The notes under the pieces are model-generated. The model worked only from the letters and a program-made list of their open reading frames with translations. It was not told the DNA's origin and made no database searches. From assembly GCF_047238105.1 (NCBI RefSeq), contig NZ_JBDFMD010000001.1, positions 3,596,001-3,660,000 of the forward strand: DNA of 64,000 bases, read 5' to 3'. The translations under genes were made by a program, and so were the position numbers. This stretch comes from Paenibacillus_D sp047238105. GTDB lineage: Bacteria > Bacillota > Bacilli > Paenibacillales > Paenibacillaceae. This document shows positions 6,267 through 16,177 of the stretch, piece after piece (positions within the stretch are counted from its first letter, which is position 1; every line of letters begins with the position of its first letter).

Positions 6267-9200
6267 ATGGGGGAGAAAACAAAAGGATTATCTTTATTGG
6301 TGGCCGTCCTGGCGGCGGTGAGCTCGTTCACGTGGTCTTGGAACACAACCGGGGCGGCGGCTGATCCGGCGCCGGGGATCATTAATGGCGGCTTCGAAGC
6401 GGACTTCTGGTCGGACGGTTCCTGGACGGTAGAAACGGCCGATTGGGATCAAGTGGATCTGCAGCGGTTTGCCTATGCTGGTGACAGTTACATCATGCCG
6501 CACGAGGGTGCGTATGCGTTCAAGTATTGGATCGACGATCAGGCGCCGGCGGATCAGTCGATCACGGTCAAGCAGACGATGTCGGCGCTCCCTGCGGGGA
6601 CTTATGCATTAACCGTCCGGTCGATGGGCGGTGCCGGCGCCGAAGCGGGACGCATCCAACTGTTCGCAGGAGAAGCGGGGCTGCCAGCTGTCGCTACGAC
6701 GGGCTACAACGCTTGGGGCGAAGTTCGTTATACGTTCGATCTGGCAGAGGATGCAACGAGTCTGGAGATCGGAGCTGTCATCCAGGGGGCACCCGGGGCA
6801 TGGGGTTATCTGGACGGCTTTCGGTTGGAACCGGCGGACTCCGGGGACCAACCGGTGGAGGCGGATATTTTCGTCCACAAGGTCGAGGGGGTGACACCAG
6901 ACTTCATCCGCGGGGTCGATATCTCCAGCGTCATCGCTCTTGAGGATAGCGGGGTCAAGTTCTATAACGCGCAGGGCCATGAACAAGATGTGTTCACGAC
7001 TTTCAGCGAGGCCGGCGTTAATTATGTCCGCGTACGCATCTGGAACGATCCTTACGATGCCGAGGGCAACGGCTACGGCGGCGGCAACAATGACCTGGCC
7101 ACGGCCATCGAGATCGGCAAACGAGCGACGGCAAATGGCATGAAGCTGCTCGTGAATTTCCACTACTCCGACTTCTGGGCAGATCCGGCCAAGCAACAGG
7201 CGCCCAAGGCTTGGGCAGAGCTGGCTTTCGAGGACAAAAAAGAGGCTCTCTACAACTACACCAAGTCGAGCTTGCAAGCCATGGTCGATGCCGGTATCGA
7301 GATCGGGATGGTGCAGGTAGGCAACGAGACGAACGGTCAGATGGCCGGCGAGAACAGCTGGACGCGGATGAGTGAGCTGTTCGGTGCAGGCAGCCGGGCC
7401 GTCCGGGAGATCGATCCCGGCATTCTGGTTGCGCTGCATTTCACTAACCCGGAATCGTCAGGCCGCTATGCGGGTTATGCGCAGACGCTGCAAGCGAACA
7501 ACGTCGACTATGACGTATTCGCCAGCTCCTATTATCCGTTCTGGCACGGCACGTTGACGAATCTGACGGCTGAACTCAAGCTGGTGGCGGACACATACGG
7601 CAAGAAGGTGATGGTCGCCGAGACTTCCTACACCTATACGACAGAAGACGGCGACGGCCACGGCAATACCGCGCCGGGCGGCTCGGGTCAGACGATCGGG
7701 TATCCAGTGACAGTCCAGGGCCAGGCGCATGCCGTGAGGGATGTATTCGATGCGGTGGCGAAGGTCGGTGAAGCCGGGATCGGCGTCTTCTACTGGGAGC
7801 CGGCGTGGCTGCCGGTCGGACCGAGACAGAACCTCGAGCAGAACAAGGTGCTCTGGGAGCGCCACGGTTCCGGCTGGGCATCGAGCTATGCGGCTGAGTA
7901 CGATCCGCATGATGCGGGCGAGTGGTACGGCGGCAGCGCAGTAGATAACCAGGCGCTGTTTGATTTCCAGGGGCGTCCGCTGCCATCTATCAATGTATTC
8001 AAATATATCGACACCGGAGCCGTCGCTCCGATCGCTATTGATGAGATTCGAGACATTACTGTAAGCGCGATTGCAGGCGAGCCGATCACTTTGCCATCCG
8101 CCGTATCGGTTACTTATAACGACCGGAGTACCGGCTCGGCAGCGGTCAGCTGGGATCAGTCGGCACTGGACGAGGCGATCCAGCGCGGTCCGGGCAGCTA
8201 TATCATCCGCGGCACTGCGGAAGGCGGACAAGCCCTCCAGGCAGTCCTTACCATCCGCAAAGAAAACTATGTCGCCAATGCAAGCTTCGAGCACAGCGAC
8301 CGGAGCATGTGGAAGATCACCTACGGGGCAGGCAGCGCGCCGCACACGACGTACCAGAACAAAGCGTCAGACGCCCGTTCGGGCAATTATGCGCTGCATT
8401 TCTATTCTGCCGCAGGCGTGAATTTCCAGGTCGAGCAGACGATCACCGGACTCAAGCCGGGTTATTACAACCTCTCGATGTTCATCCAGGGAGGTGACGC
8501 GGGAGAAGCGGAGATGGAGCTATTCGCAACCACCGGGGCCAAGGAAGTACAGGTCCCTGCCGGTGTCAGAGGATGGGTGCAGTGGAACAATCCTGGTATC
8601 GAGGATATCCTCGTAACCGATGGCACGCTTACGGTGGGTGCCCGTATCAAGGCAGAGGGCGGTGCCTGGGGGACGCTTGATGATTTCTACGTGAGTCTCG
8701 AACGTGAATATACTGCGCCTGATCCGAACCCGCCGGGCGGGTATCCGGGCAATCCATGGCTGCCGGCGACACCGCCAGTCGAACCCGTAGAAGAAGAGCC
8801 GATCCCGGAGGTCATTGATGGCGGGGAAGAGGAGCCAGCCCAGCCCGAGCAGCCAACTGTCGATGAGCTTTACCTGCAGGGCTACCCGGACGGGACCTTC
8901 CGTCCGGATCAAGCGGTCACGCGCGCCGAACTGGCGGCGATTCTTTCGCGGGTCGGCGCCACCGAGCAGACGATGGCCGAGAGTGTCGTCTATACGGATA
9001 CCGCCTCATTCGGCTGGGCAGCGGAAGCGATCAACGAAGTGACGGCCGCAGGCTTGATCAGCGGTTATCCGGACGGTTCGTTCGGCCCGGATCGCGTGAT
9101 CACCAGGGCAGAGATGGCTATCGTCATCGTCCGCTGGATGGCGCTAAGCGGCGAGCCTGCAGCTGCCTTCACAGACACTGCCGGGCATTGGGCAGAGCGG

Positions 9201-9416
9201 CAGATCGCGCTCGTGCAGCATGCCGGTTACATGCGGGGCATGCCCGATGGCAGCTTCCATCCGGGCAGGGCGCTCACTCGTGCCGAAGCGGTTACGTTGA
9301 TCAACCGCGTGCTGGAGCGGGAGCCGCTCCGCGGCGTGACTGTACCGACCTGGTCGGACGTCGCTCCGGATCACTGGGCCTTCGCCGATATCGAACGCGC
9401 ATCCGCACGTCATTAA
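6267..9416 (+). CDS. Cell-surface arabinogalactan endo-beta-1,4-galactanase (GH53) with SLH anchor
   Basis: Secreted, S-layer-anchored enzyme cutting beta-1,4-galactan side chains of pectin. 1049 residues: signal peptide (1-32); a carbohydrate-binding, CBM61-like domain (about 35-190, opening with IINGGFEADF); the GH53 catalytic barrel (about 210-590, FIRGVDISSV). The catalytic Glu pair is in VGNETNG (acid/base) and MVAETSY (nucleophile). Then come a small bacterial Ig-like domain (about 592-670), a second CBM61-like domain (about 672-815, YVANASFEHSD), a Pro/Glu-rich linker and three SLH repeats (GYPDGTFRPD, GYPDGSFGPD, GMPDGSFHPG). ATG follows GAAAGGTGAC. The downstream regulator and importer fit uptake of the released galacto-oligosaccharides. 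No GH42 beta-galactosidase is in the window. Confidence 0.95.
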   Translation: MGEKTKGLSLLVAVLAAVSSFTWSWNTTGAAADPAPGIINGGFEADFWSDGSWTVETADWDQVDLQRFAYAGDSYIMPHEGAYAFKYWIDDQAPADQSITVKQTMSALPAGTYALTVRSMGGAGAEAGRIQLFAGEAGLPAVATTGYNAWGEVRYTFDLAEDATSLEIGAVIQGAPGAWGYLDGFRLEPADSGDQPVEADIFVHKVEGVTPDFIRGVDISSVIALEDSGVKFYNAQGHEQDVFTTFSEAGVNYVRVRIWNDPYDAEGNGYGGGNNDLATAIEIGKRATANGMKLLVNFHYSDFWADPAKQQAPKAWAELAFEDKKEALYNYTKSSLQAMVDAGIEIGMVQVGNETNGQMAGENSWTRMSELFGAGSRAVREIDPGILVALHFTNPESSGRYAGYAQTLQANNVDYDVFASSYYPFWHGTLTNLTAELKLVADTYGKKVMVAETSYTYTTEDGDGHGNTAPGGSGQTIGYPVTVQGQAHAVRDVFDAVAKVGEAGIGVFYWEPAWLPVGPRQNLEQNKVLWERHGSGWASSYAAEYDPHDAGEWYGGSAVDNQALFDFQGRPLPSINVFKYIDTGAVAPIAIDEIRDITVSAIAGEPITLPSAVSVTYNDRSTGSAAVSWDQSALDEAIQRGPGSYIIRGTAEGGQALQAVLTIRKENYVANASFEHSDRSMWKITYGAGSAPHTTYQNKASDARSGNYALHFYSAAGVNFQVEQTITGLKPGYYNLSMFIQGGDAGEAEMELFATTGAKEVQVPAGVRGWVQWNNPGIEDILVTDGTLTVGARIKAEGGAWGTLDDFYVSLEREYTAPDPNPPGGYPGNPWLPATPPVEPVEEEPIPEVIDGGEEEPAQPEQPTVDELYLQGYPDGTFRPDQAVTRAELAAILSRVGATEQTMAESVVYTDTASFGWAAEAINEVTAAGLISGYPDGSFGPDRVITRAEMAIVIVRWMALSGEPAAAFTDTAGHWAERQIALVQHAGYMRGMPDGSFHPGRALTRAEAVTLINRVLEREPLRGVTVPTWSDVAPDHWAFADIERASARH

Positions 9417-9488
9417 AGGATAGTGTGACCGGATGAGGAGGTGCCGGGGAGGCGAAGCGCTGCACCGGACTATCGATTGATGTACTAT

Positions 9489-9523
9489 AGACCAGACATG
9501 TCTAGCACATGGACTGGTCTTTC
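9489..9523 (+). terminator. Possible terminator after the galactanase
   Basis: AGACCAG..ATGT pairs with ACAT..CTGGTCT, followed by only TTT. A weak T run lowers confidence. Confidence 0.45.
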
Positions 9524-9809
9524 GTGTGTTTGGCAGAGCTTGAGCCTCCACGATGTTAGGGAAAATGAGGCATGTTAGCCGCCAAAAAAAAGTAAAGCCG
9601 CCCCCTCGAAGCCAATCTGGCTACGGGTTAGCTACCTAATAAATGTAAATGTTCAAGCTGGAAAACGAATGATACATTAGTTCAGGAACCTTAAGTATTT
9701 TTTGTTGTTTACAACGATAGGCATCGCTCGTATCTTCCCTTACCTTTTATATTGTAATCGTATTCAACAAAATGGCATGTTAAAATCGAGGGACAGGAGG
9801 TTGAACCAG
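9524..9809. other. Non-coding region upstream of the AraC regulator
   Basis: No credible gene. It contains the block GTTAG..AAAAAAAAGTAAA..CC-CC..GAAGCCAA..GGTTAGC (9567-9637), a version of which recurs upstream of the importer genes at 12089-12153. The rest is AT-rich without a clear promoter. Confidence 0.5.
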
Positions 9810-12035
9810 ATGAGGATGAATTGGTATTACCGAATGATGCTTTCCTACACGCCCATATTTTTCATCGTCATATCCTCTGTCATCTTTGTCCTGTTCACAA
9901 CCTTGAATCATCAATCAGAGCAGCGCTATATCGAGACGAATAAAGCGATCGTCGGACAGATGATGCAGAATACGGAGGCCAATCTACAGCTGATCGAGCG
10001 CAATGCAGTAAGTGCGCTGATCACGGACCGGGCGCTGCAGGAATTTTTCTCGGGCGAGCCCAAAGCCATCTACGATTACTATGTCATCCAGAAGAAGCTG
10101 ATCGAGCTGAAATCATCGTTTCCCTTTACCAGTTCCATCTATCTGTATGACGAGGCCAATGCACGGATCATGTCCGATTCCAACGCTTACGGCATCGAGG
10201 CCTTCGCAGACCGGGCGTTCCTCACGGAAGCGATGGACGACTCGGCACTGGCGGGGTGGACGGCTCCCCGGGACTATACCCTGTCCACGATCGACCGCAA
10301 CAAGCAAAAGGTCGTCTCTCTTGTCAAAACCTACTCGTACTCGACGCAGCAGAAGGGCACGATCGTCATCAATATCTATGTCAGCTCGCTGATGGAATAT
10401 CTCAATCAATACAGCCAGGAAAACCGCGGCACGGTCCATCTCATGGACGCCGAAAGGCAGCCGTTCCAGCCTTCGGGAGAGGCGGGAGCCAACACGCCGC
10501 TGCAGGCAGTGTCAGAGTATACTGGATGGATATACTACGCCGACAGCGTCAATGCTGCAGGCTATTCGGCTTTGTCGCTGCTGTCCAATGTCTGGATTAT
10601 CCTGATCCTCGTCATCATCCTGCTGGCGCTGATCTGGTTTACGATTATCACGCATCTGCATTATAAGCCGATCCAGACGCTGGTGGAGAAGGTCCGTACC
10701 TTTACAGCGATGAAGAGCGGAGCGATCGGGCTCAAGACCTCGCACGACGAGTTCAAGCTTATCGAGTCGGCGATCGACCAGCTGCTCAAGAAGTCGGTCG
10801 ATTACGATTCGCTGCAAGCTGCCGACACGCAGCACCGCATACGGCTCCTCATCCAGGAGCTGCTGGCCGGCCATCGGAGTATGAGCGATGCGCAGTGGCG
10901 GGAGCAGGCAGCACCGCTTGGCTTGCCTACAGATTATGAGCGGCTGGGCGTCGTGACCATCGAGATCGACCGCTACGCCTCTTTTATGGAAGCTTACAAG
11001 CCGGCTGATCAACGGCTGCTCAAGTATATTCTCGAGAGCACCTTCCGCGAGCATGCGGAGAACCGGGGGATCAAGCTGTCCAATGTGTGGACGGAGCCGC
11101 ACCGGATGGCCTTCCTGCTATTCTTGGGGGATCGGCATCAGCCCTATTCGGACACCCTGTTCGATCTCTGCGAGGCCTATCGGAGCTGGATCAACAGTCA
11201 TCTGCAGCTGACGGTCTCTGTCGGCATCGGCGCCGTCTCGGATGAGATGGACACGGTCGCCCAGTCCTACCGCAATGCGGACGCCAACGTCTCGTACAAG
11301 GCTGTGTTCGGCACCAATGCGGTCATCGATAACCGGATGGCTGCGGCCAAATCGGCCAAAGACGGTTATACTGCGTACGGCGAACTGCCCGAGCTGGTGC
11401 ATCTGCTTCGCAAAGGGGACGCACAGTGGCGGGACAGGTTGGCTGAACTGTGCAAGCAGCTGCAGCACCGGCGGCTGGTTCGCTCGGAGCTGGCATCGCT
11501 GGCGGCCGGCATCGCCCGGCATCTGGAGAAGGATCTGAGTGCACAATCGCCGGAGCTGGAGATACGCTGGCAAGAGGCGTACCATGAACGGTTCCAGATT
11601 ATCGCAGAGGAAGCGGAGACGTTGGAAGAGCTGCATCTGGAGCTGGCAGCCGTATTGGATGATCTGGGCGAAGAGCTGGAGCAGGTGCGCGAACGCTCCA
11701 GCAGCCATTCCGTCGCTATGCAGATGAAGGAACGCATCGAAGCCCGCTATGCCGACCCGAGCCTGTCGCTGCAGGGCGTTAGCGAAGAGTTCGGGCTGCC
11801 GCTGAGTCACGCCAGCGTCTTGTTCAAGAAAGAGACGGGCGAGAAGTTCATCGATTATGTTCTCAAGGTGAGGCTGGAGCATGGACGCCGCATGCTGCTC
11901 GAGTCAGAAGAGCCGATCCAGGCGATCGCGGAGAAGGTGGGGTATTCCCATGTCCTGTCCTTCCACCGGGCCTTCAAGAAACTCTTCGGATTCCCGCCGG
12001 GCGAGTATCGGGCGATCCACCGTCCGCCACGATAA
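9810..12035 (+). CDS. Membrane-bound AraC-family regulator of sugar uptake genes
   Basis: Transcription regulator that probably senses sugar or the binding protein outside the cell. 741 residues: first membrane helix at about 10-30 (IFFIVISSVIFVLF), an extracellular region of about 220 residues (Cache/dCache-like by position), a second helix at about 254-282 (WIILILVIILLALIWF) and a cytoplasmic region. The C-terminal 90 residues form the double helix-turn-helix (SLQGVSEEFGLPLSHASVLF, then VGYSHVLSFHRAFKKLFG, PPGEYR). ATG 9810 is chosen because GGACAGGAGG lies 9 bases upstream; an in-frame extension to 9702 lacks a ribosome site. It is followed by a terminator and then the ABC importer, its likely target. 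In Paenibacillus such regulators sit next to LplABC importers. Confidence 0.93.
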   Translation: MRMNWYYRMMLSYTPIFFIVISSVIFVLFTTLNHQSEQRYIETNKAIVGQMMQNTEANLQLIERNAVSALITDRALQEFFSGEPKAIYDYYVIQKKLIELKSSFPFTSSIYLYDEANARIMSDSNAYGIEAFADRAFLTEAMDDSALAGWTAPRDYTLSTIDRNKQKVVSLVKTYSYSTQQKGTIVINIYVSSLMEYLNQYSQENRGTVHLMDAERQPFQPSGEAGANTPLQAVSEYTGWIYYADSVNAAGYSALSLLSNVWIILILVIILLALIWFTIITHLHYKPIQTLVEKVRTFTAMKSGAIGLKTSHDEFKLIESAIDQLLKKSVDYDSLQAADTQHRIRLLIQELLAGHRSMSDAQWREQAAPLGLPTDYERLGVVTIEIDRYASFMEAYKPADQRLLKYILESTFREHAENRGIKLSNVWTEPHRMAFLLFLGDRHQPYSDTLFDLCEAYRSWINSHLQLTVSVGIGAVSDEMDTVAQSYRNADANVSYKAVFGTNAVIDNRMAAAKSAKDGYTAYGELPELVHLLRKGDAQWRDRLAELCKQLQHRRLVRSELASLAAGIARHLEKDLSAQSPELEIRWQEAYHERFQIIAEEAETLEELHLELAAVLDDLGEELEQVRERSSSHSVAMQMKERIEARYADPSLSLQGVSEEFGLPLSHASVLFKKETGEKFIDYVLKVRLEHGRRMLLESEEPIQAIAEKVGYSHVLSFHRAFKKLFGFPPGEYRAIHRPPR

Positions 12036-12045
12036 CGGCTTATGG

Positions 12046-12074
12046 AAATCTGCTGGGTTCCAGCAGATTTTTTT
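12046..12074 (+). terminator. Rho-independent terminator of the AraC regulator
   Basis: AAATCTGCTGG / CCAGCAGATTT perfect 11-bp stem with a 3-base loop, then a T run. Confidence 0.92.
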
Positions 12075-12249
12075 ATGCCATTTAAACGAAGTTAGACCCG
12101 AAAAAAAAGTAAACCCCCCGCCAAATCAGGTCCGAAAGCCAAGGTTAGCAGCCAAATTCCTGTCAATTTGCAAGGGTTTTCATGAATGATAAAGTAGGTG
12201 ATGTCAGACCGGCTGCGACACAAATCTGGTATGGAAAGAGGGGAGACGT

Positions 12250-13191
12250 TTGGCAGCAACAACAGATTTAAAGACACGAAGGGCGCCGCGATGGCAGGTA
12301 AGATCGCTGGTTCGCGACTGGCAGCTTTATTCCTTGCTTGTACTCCCTATGGCTTACTTTTTGCTCTTCAAATACGGCCCCATGTTCGGTGTCGTCATTG
12401 CGTTCAAGGATTACAATATTTTTCAGGGCGTGCTGGCGAGTCCGTGGATCGGCTTGGATACGTTCAGGGAAGTATTTCAGATGGACGGGTTTTACAGGGC
12501 GCTGCGCAATACGCTGCTCCTCAACCTCCTGGACCTGCTGATCAGTTTCCCGATGCCGATCATCCTCGCCATCCTGTTGAATGAGCTGCGTATCAAATGG
12601 TTTAAGAAAGGCGCTCAGATGGTGCTGTACCTTCCGCACTTCATCTCCTGGATCATCATCGGCGGCATGGCGATCCAACTGCTGGCTACCAATACGGGGA
12701 TCGTCAACAATGTATTGAAATCGATCGGCCTCCAGGCTGTTCCATTTCTGACTGAACCGTTCTATTGGGTGGCGACCTATCTCGGGATCGGCGTCTGGCA
12801 AAGCGCCGGTTGGGGCACGATTATTTATCTGGCCGCCTTGACGGGCATCAATAGGGATCTCTATGAAGCAGCGGAGGTCGATGGCGCCAACCGGTTGCGC
12901 AAGATGTGGCATATCACGCTGCCGGGCATCAAACCGACGATCATCATTCTGCTGATTATCAATATCGGCCATATGGCAAGCATCGGCTTTGACCGGCCGT
13001 TTGTGCTAAGCAACCCGCTGGTCACCAATGTATCCGAGGTCATCAGCACCTACGTATACAAGATCGGCATTCAGTCGGCTCGTTATACGATCGCGACCGC
13101 TATCGGTCTCTTCCAGGCTGTCGTAGGTCTGATCTTCCTGCTGTCCGCCGACTATATCTCGCGCAAAGTTAACGATCAGGGAATCTGGTAA
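12250..13191 (+). CDS. ABC sugar transporter permease, LplB type
   Basis: First inner-membrane permease of a carbohydrate importer, 313 residues with about six membrane helices. The Paenibacillus-type opening YSLLVLPMAYFLLFKYGPMFGVVIAFKDYN is present. The EAA loop contacting the ATPase is EAAEVDGANRLRKMWHITLPG (about 217-237). The start is TTG at 12250, seven bases after GAGGGGAG; no ATG has a ribosome site. The stop lies 15 bases before the second permease. No ATP-binding subunit is encoded here, as usual for LplABC importers that share a common MsmX-type ATPase. Confidence 0.93.
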   Translation: MAATTDLKTRRAPRWQVRSLVRDWQLYSLLVLPMAYFLLFKYGPMFGVVIAFKDYNIFQGVLASPWIGLDTFREVFQMDGFYRALRNTLLLNLLDLLISFPMPIILAILLNELRIKWFKKGAQMVLYLPHFISWIIIGGMAIQLLATNTGIVNNVLKSIGLQAVPFLTEPFYWVATYLGIGVWQSAGWGTIIYLAALTGINRDLYEAAEVDGANRLRKMWHITLPGIKPTIIILLIINIGHMASIGFDRPFVLSNPLVTNVSEVISTYVYKIGIQSARYTIATAIGLFQAVVGLIFLLSADYISRKVNDQGIW

Positions 13192-13206
13192 GGAGGCGAC
13201 ACATCT

Positions 13207-14097
13207 ATGGAAAGCAAGGCTCAAGCCGCTCCCCGAGCCACCGGGAACAGCAGGCTGCTGGATATCATTATCATTGTACTGATCTCAGTCGCCAGCTTGC
13301 TCTGCCTGCTGCCGATGGTTCATATTCTGGCCTTATCCATGAGCGGCAACAGTGCCATCATGGCGGGGCGAGTTACCCTGTTCCCGCTGGAGATCGATTT
13401 TACGGCTTACAAGACCGTCTTCGGCAATCCGCAGATGATCCAGTCGCTGGGCTTCACGATTGTGCTGGTGACGCTGTTTACGGCGATCTCCATGACGATG
13501 ACGATCATGGCTGCTTATCCCCTCACGAAGAAGCATCTGAAGGGGCGCGACGTCTTCCTGTTTATTATTGTGCTCACGATGTTTTTCAGCGGCGGCATGA
13601 TTCCCGAGTATCTGCTGATCCGTAATCTTAATCTGCTCGATACGATCTGGGCGCTGATCCTGCCGGGAGCGGTCAATGCTTTCTATCTGCTCATTATCAA
13701 AACCTTCTTCTCCTCCATACCGGTGGAGCTTGAGGAATCCGCGCGCATGGACGGCGCAGGCCAATACCGTGTCCTGTTCAGTGTCGTGCTGCCGTTATCG
13801 CTGCCGGTGCTGGCGACACTGAGCCTATTTTACGCTGTGGGTCGATGGAACGGGTTTATGGACGCGCTGCTCTACATTACGAAGCCGGATCTATACCCTT
13901 TGCAGCTGCGGCTGTATGAGATGGTCGTCAACAGCCAGGTCAACAGCATGCTCGAAGGCTTGAGCACGGCGCCACCGGTTCCGGAGAGCTTGAAGGCGGC
14001 ATCGATTATGTTTGCTACGGTCCCGATCCTGCTGGTGTACCCGTGGCTGCAACGCTACTTTGTCTCTGGGATGATGATTGGCGCGGTGAAAGGCTGA
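13207..14097 (+). CDS. ABC sugar transporter permease, LplC/YtcP type
   Basis: Second permease, 296 residues, six predicted helices. The EAA loop is EESARMDGAGQYRVLFSVVLPL (about 178-199), and the C-terminus PILLVYPWLQRYFVSGMMIGAVKG is the signature of the LplC/YtcP group. ATG follows AAGGAGGCGAC. It forms an operon with 12250-13191 and the binding protein; the substrate is inferred as galacto-oligosaccharide from the galactanase next door. Confidence 0.94.
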   Translation: MESKAQAAPRATGNSRLLDIIIIVLISVASLLCLLPMVHILALSMSGNSAIMAGRVTLFPLEIDFTAYKTVFGNPQMIQSLGFTIVLVTLFTAISMTMTIMAAYPLTKKHLKGRDVFLFIIVLTMFFSGGMIPEYLLIRNLNLLDTIWALILPGAVNAFYLLIIKTFFSSIPVELEESARMDGAGQYRVLFSVVLPLSLPVLATLSLFYAVGRWNGFMDALLYITKPDLYPLQLRLYEMVVNSQVNSMLEGLSTAPPVPESLKAASIMFATVPILLVYPWLQRYFVSGMMIGAVKG

Positions 14098-14194
14098 TTC
14101 ACTTGATGTACTTATCGTGGTAGTTGCTGCCGCCGGGAAAGCCTGCGGAAGTTGCTATATAGTGTATATTAATGTTTAGAAGGAGAGGGTCTAA

Positions 14195-15793
14195 TTGAGA
14201 TTTCTTACTGGTCGATGGTCAACTCGTTCGCTGGCTGTGCTGACGGCAGCCGCCTTGATTGCCGGATGCAGCAGCAATAACGGAGGCAGTGGCGGAGCAG
14301 GCGGAGCAACGGAGGGCAGTTCAGGAAATACAGGGAACAATGCAGCGCCGATCACGCTTCGCATCGAATTGTTCGATCGCAACAACACGCCGGCAGGTGC
14401 GCCGCCCATCACGGATAACTTCATGACGCAATACGTGCAGGAGAACTTCGGCGATCCGAACAATATCAAGGTGGAGTTCGTCGCCGTGCCGCGTACCCAG
14501 GAGGTAGAGAAGCTCAATGTGCTGATGGCGGCCAACCAGGCGCCCGATCTCGTGTATACGTACGACAAGCCAACGGTGGAGAAATACGTCAAGGATGGCG
14601 GCCTCACGGATCTCGGTCCGCTAATCGAGCAGTATGGCCAGACTCTGACGGAAGTCTTGGGCGAGGATGTGCTGAAATACGGGGTGTTTGACGGGATCCA
14701 GTACGCGATACCGGCCCGCCGGGTGCTGCTGCCGCAAAGCACCACGATGATCCGTAAAGACTGGCTGGATGAGCTCGGACTGCCGATTCCTACGACAACC
14801 GAGGAATTTCACAATACTTTGAAAGCGTTTAAGGAAAATATGCCTGGCAAGTCGGGCAACAATGTCATCCCATACAGCAACATCGATCCGTTCCATCTGG
14901 TGCCGCTGCAATACTCGCTCCTGGATTGGGACAATATCTCCGACGAGGACTTCTACGCGATGCCGGAGTGGCTGATGCCGGGCAACAAGGAAGGCTTCCG
15001 GTTCATTAATCAAATGTACAATGAAGGGCTGCTCGATCCGGACTTCCCGCTAACCATGAACAAGGACCCGCAGAAGTTCCAAAAAGACCTGATCAACGGC
15101 TGGGTCGGAGCAGGTACGACAAATACGAATGAGCCGGTCTACCAAGGCTATCTGGCGGAGGTCTATAAAGCGGATCCGAATGCCGAGCTCATCGCGATCG
15201 ATCCGTTCAATACGCCGGACGGCAAGTATCCAAAAGCGTTGTACTCGCCTAACGGCCTCTACATGTTCGTGCCGAAAGCAAGCAAAAACGCGGAGGCCGT
15301 CATCAAGTATCTGGACTGGATGGCGCAGCCGGAAAATGTGATCGCGCTGCAAAACGGGATCGAGGGCGAAACGTACGAGATGGTAGACGGCGTGCCGGTG
15401 GTGCTGGACAACGAACTGGCCCGGCAGACGCTCTATAATTATCCGGACTATGCGATCATCCTGAACGGCAAATTCGTCAGCGCAACCGACGAGAGCCTGA
15501 ATATCGCCGCCAACGCCTCGGAGCCGGATCATAAGGAATTTACGATCGAGAGTATCGAAAAGGGCGGCTCGGACGGTGTGCTCAAGCCGAGGGTGTCCAC
15601 CCCGATCGAGGCGGAGATCAAATACGCTTCTACGCTCAAAGAGAAAAACGACGAGATCTTCGTCAAGGTCATCACGGCGAAGCCCGAGGACTTCGACCGG
15701 ATCTACGATTCAGAAGTTCAGGATTATATGAAGATCGGCGGTCAGGAAGTCATGGACGAGAAGCGCCAGGCCTATAAAGCCGAGTATCAATAA
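14195..15793 (+). CDS. ABC sugar-binding lipoprotein, LplA type
   Basis: Extracellular solute-binding lipoprotein, 532 residues, feeding the two upstream permeases. Signal peptide with lipobox LIAGC (Cys25), then a Ser/Gly/Asn-rich linker and the bilobal binding fold (YDKPTVEKYVKDGGLTDL, IPARRVLLPQSTTMIRKDWLDELG). The start is TTG at 14195, seven bases after AAGGAGAGGG. Last gene of the galactan importer operon, closed by a strong terminator. Confidence 0.93.
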   Translation: MRFLTGRWSTRSLAVLTAAALIAGCSSNNGGSGGAGGATEGSSGNTGNNAAPITLRIELFDRNNTPAGAPPITDNFMTQYVQENFGDPNNIKVEFVAVPRTQEVEKLNVLMAANQAPDLVYTYDKPTVEKYVKDGGLTDLGPLIEQYGQTLTEVLGEDVLKYGVFDGIQYAIPARRVLLPQSTTMIRKDWLDELGLPIPTTTEEFHNTLKAFKENMPGKSGNNVIPYSNIDPFHLVPLQYSLLDWDNISDEDFYAMPEWLMPGNKEGFRFINQMYNEGLLDPDFPLTMNKDPQKFQKDLINGWVGAGTTNTNEPVYQGYLAEVYKADPNAELIAIDPFNTPDGKYPKALYSPNGLYMFVPKASKNAEAVIKYLDWMAQPENVIALQNGIEGETYEMVDGVPVVLDNELARQTLYNYPDYAIILNGKFVSATDESLNIAANASEPDHKEFTIESIEKGGSDGVLKPRVSTPIEAEIKYASTLKEKNDEIFVKVITAKPEDFDRIYDSEVQDYMKIGGQEVMDEKRQAYKAEYQ

Positions 15794-15818
15794 GTCGATT
15801 GAAAGTGGGAGTATAAGT

Positions 15819-15860
15819 ATAAGCCCGTCCATTGTCCCGGGGGACAGAGGACGGGCTTAT
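15819..15860. terminator. Bidirectional terminator between convergent genes
   Basis: ATAAGCCCGTCC pairs perfectly with GGACGGGCTTAT. The inner TGTCCC/GGGACA extends the stem. It lies between the binding-protein gene (plus) and the small lipoprotein (minus). Confidence 0.8.
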
Positions 15861-15875
15861 GGTATACGAATCAGC

Positions 15876-16100
15876 TTATTCGGCAGGAGCGTCGTTGCTG
15901 TCCGTGTCCGGTGTATCGACATCCACATCGACATCCGGAGTGTCAGGTACGATAACATCGGGATTGTTGTCAGGTACGATAATCGTATTGCCATTGTCGC
16001 CGTTACCGTTGCCGCAAGCCGCCGCAGTGAATACCAGCGATACGCTCATGACGGCAGTTAGCAGTATCGTTTGCCATTTTTTTCGATTGACCTGTTCCAT
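15876..16100 (-). CDS. Small Asp/Pro-rich exported lipoprotein-like protein
   Basis: 74 residues. N-terminal signal (KKWQTILLTAVMSVSLVF) ends in TAAAC, a weak lipobox with Cys29. The rest is low-complexity acidic sequence with repeated VPD, DVDVDVD and PDT steps. ATG follows AAGGGGATGAGTCACA. No family is recognised. The acidic repeats could bind divalent cations, but that is only suggested by composition. The ribosome site and signal peptide support a real gene. Confidence 0.75.
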   Translation of the reverse strand: MEQVNRKKWQTILLTAVMSVSLVFTAAACGNGNGDNGNTIIVPDNNPDVIVPDTPDVDVDVDTPDTDSNDAPAE

Positions 16101-16177
16101 TGTGACTCATCCCCTTAGTTATAATTTGGTGCTGCTAGATACTGTTTACCCAAATTTACAACCTAGAAACAGAGGAA

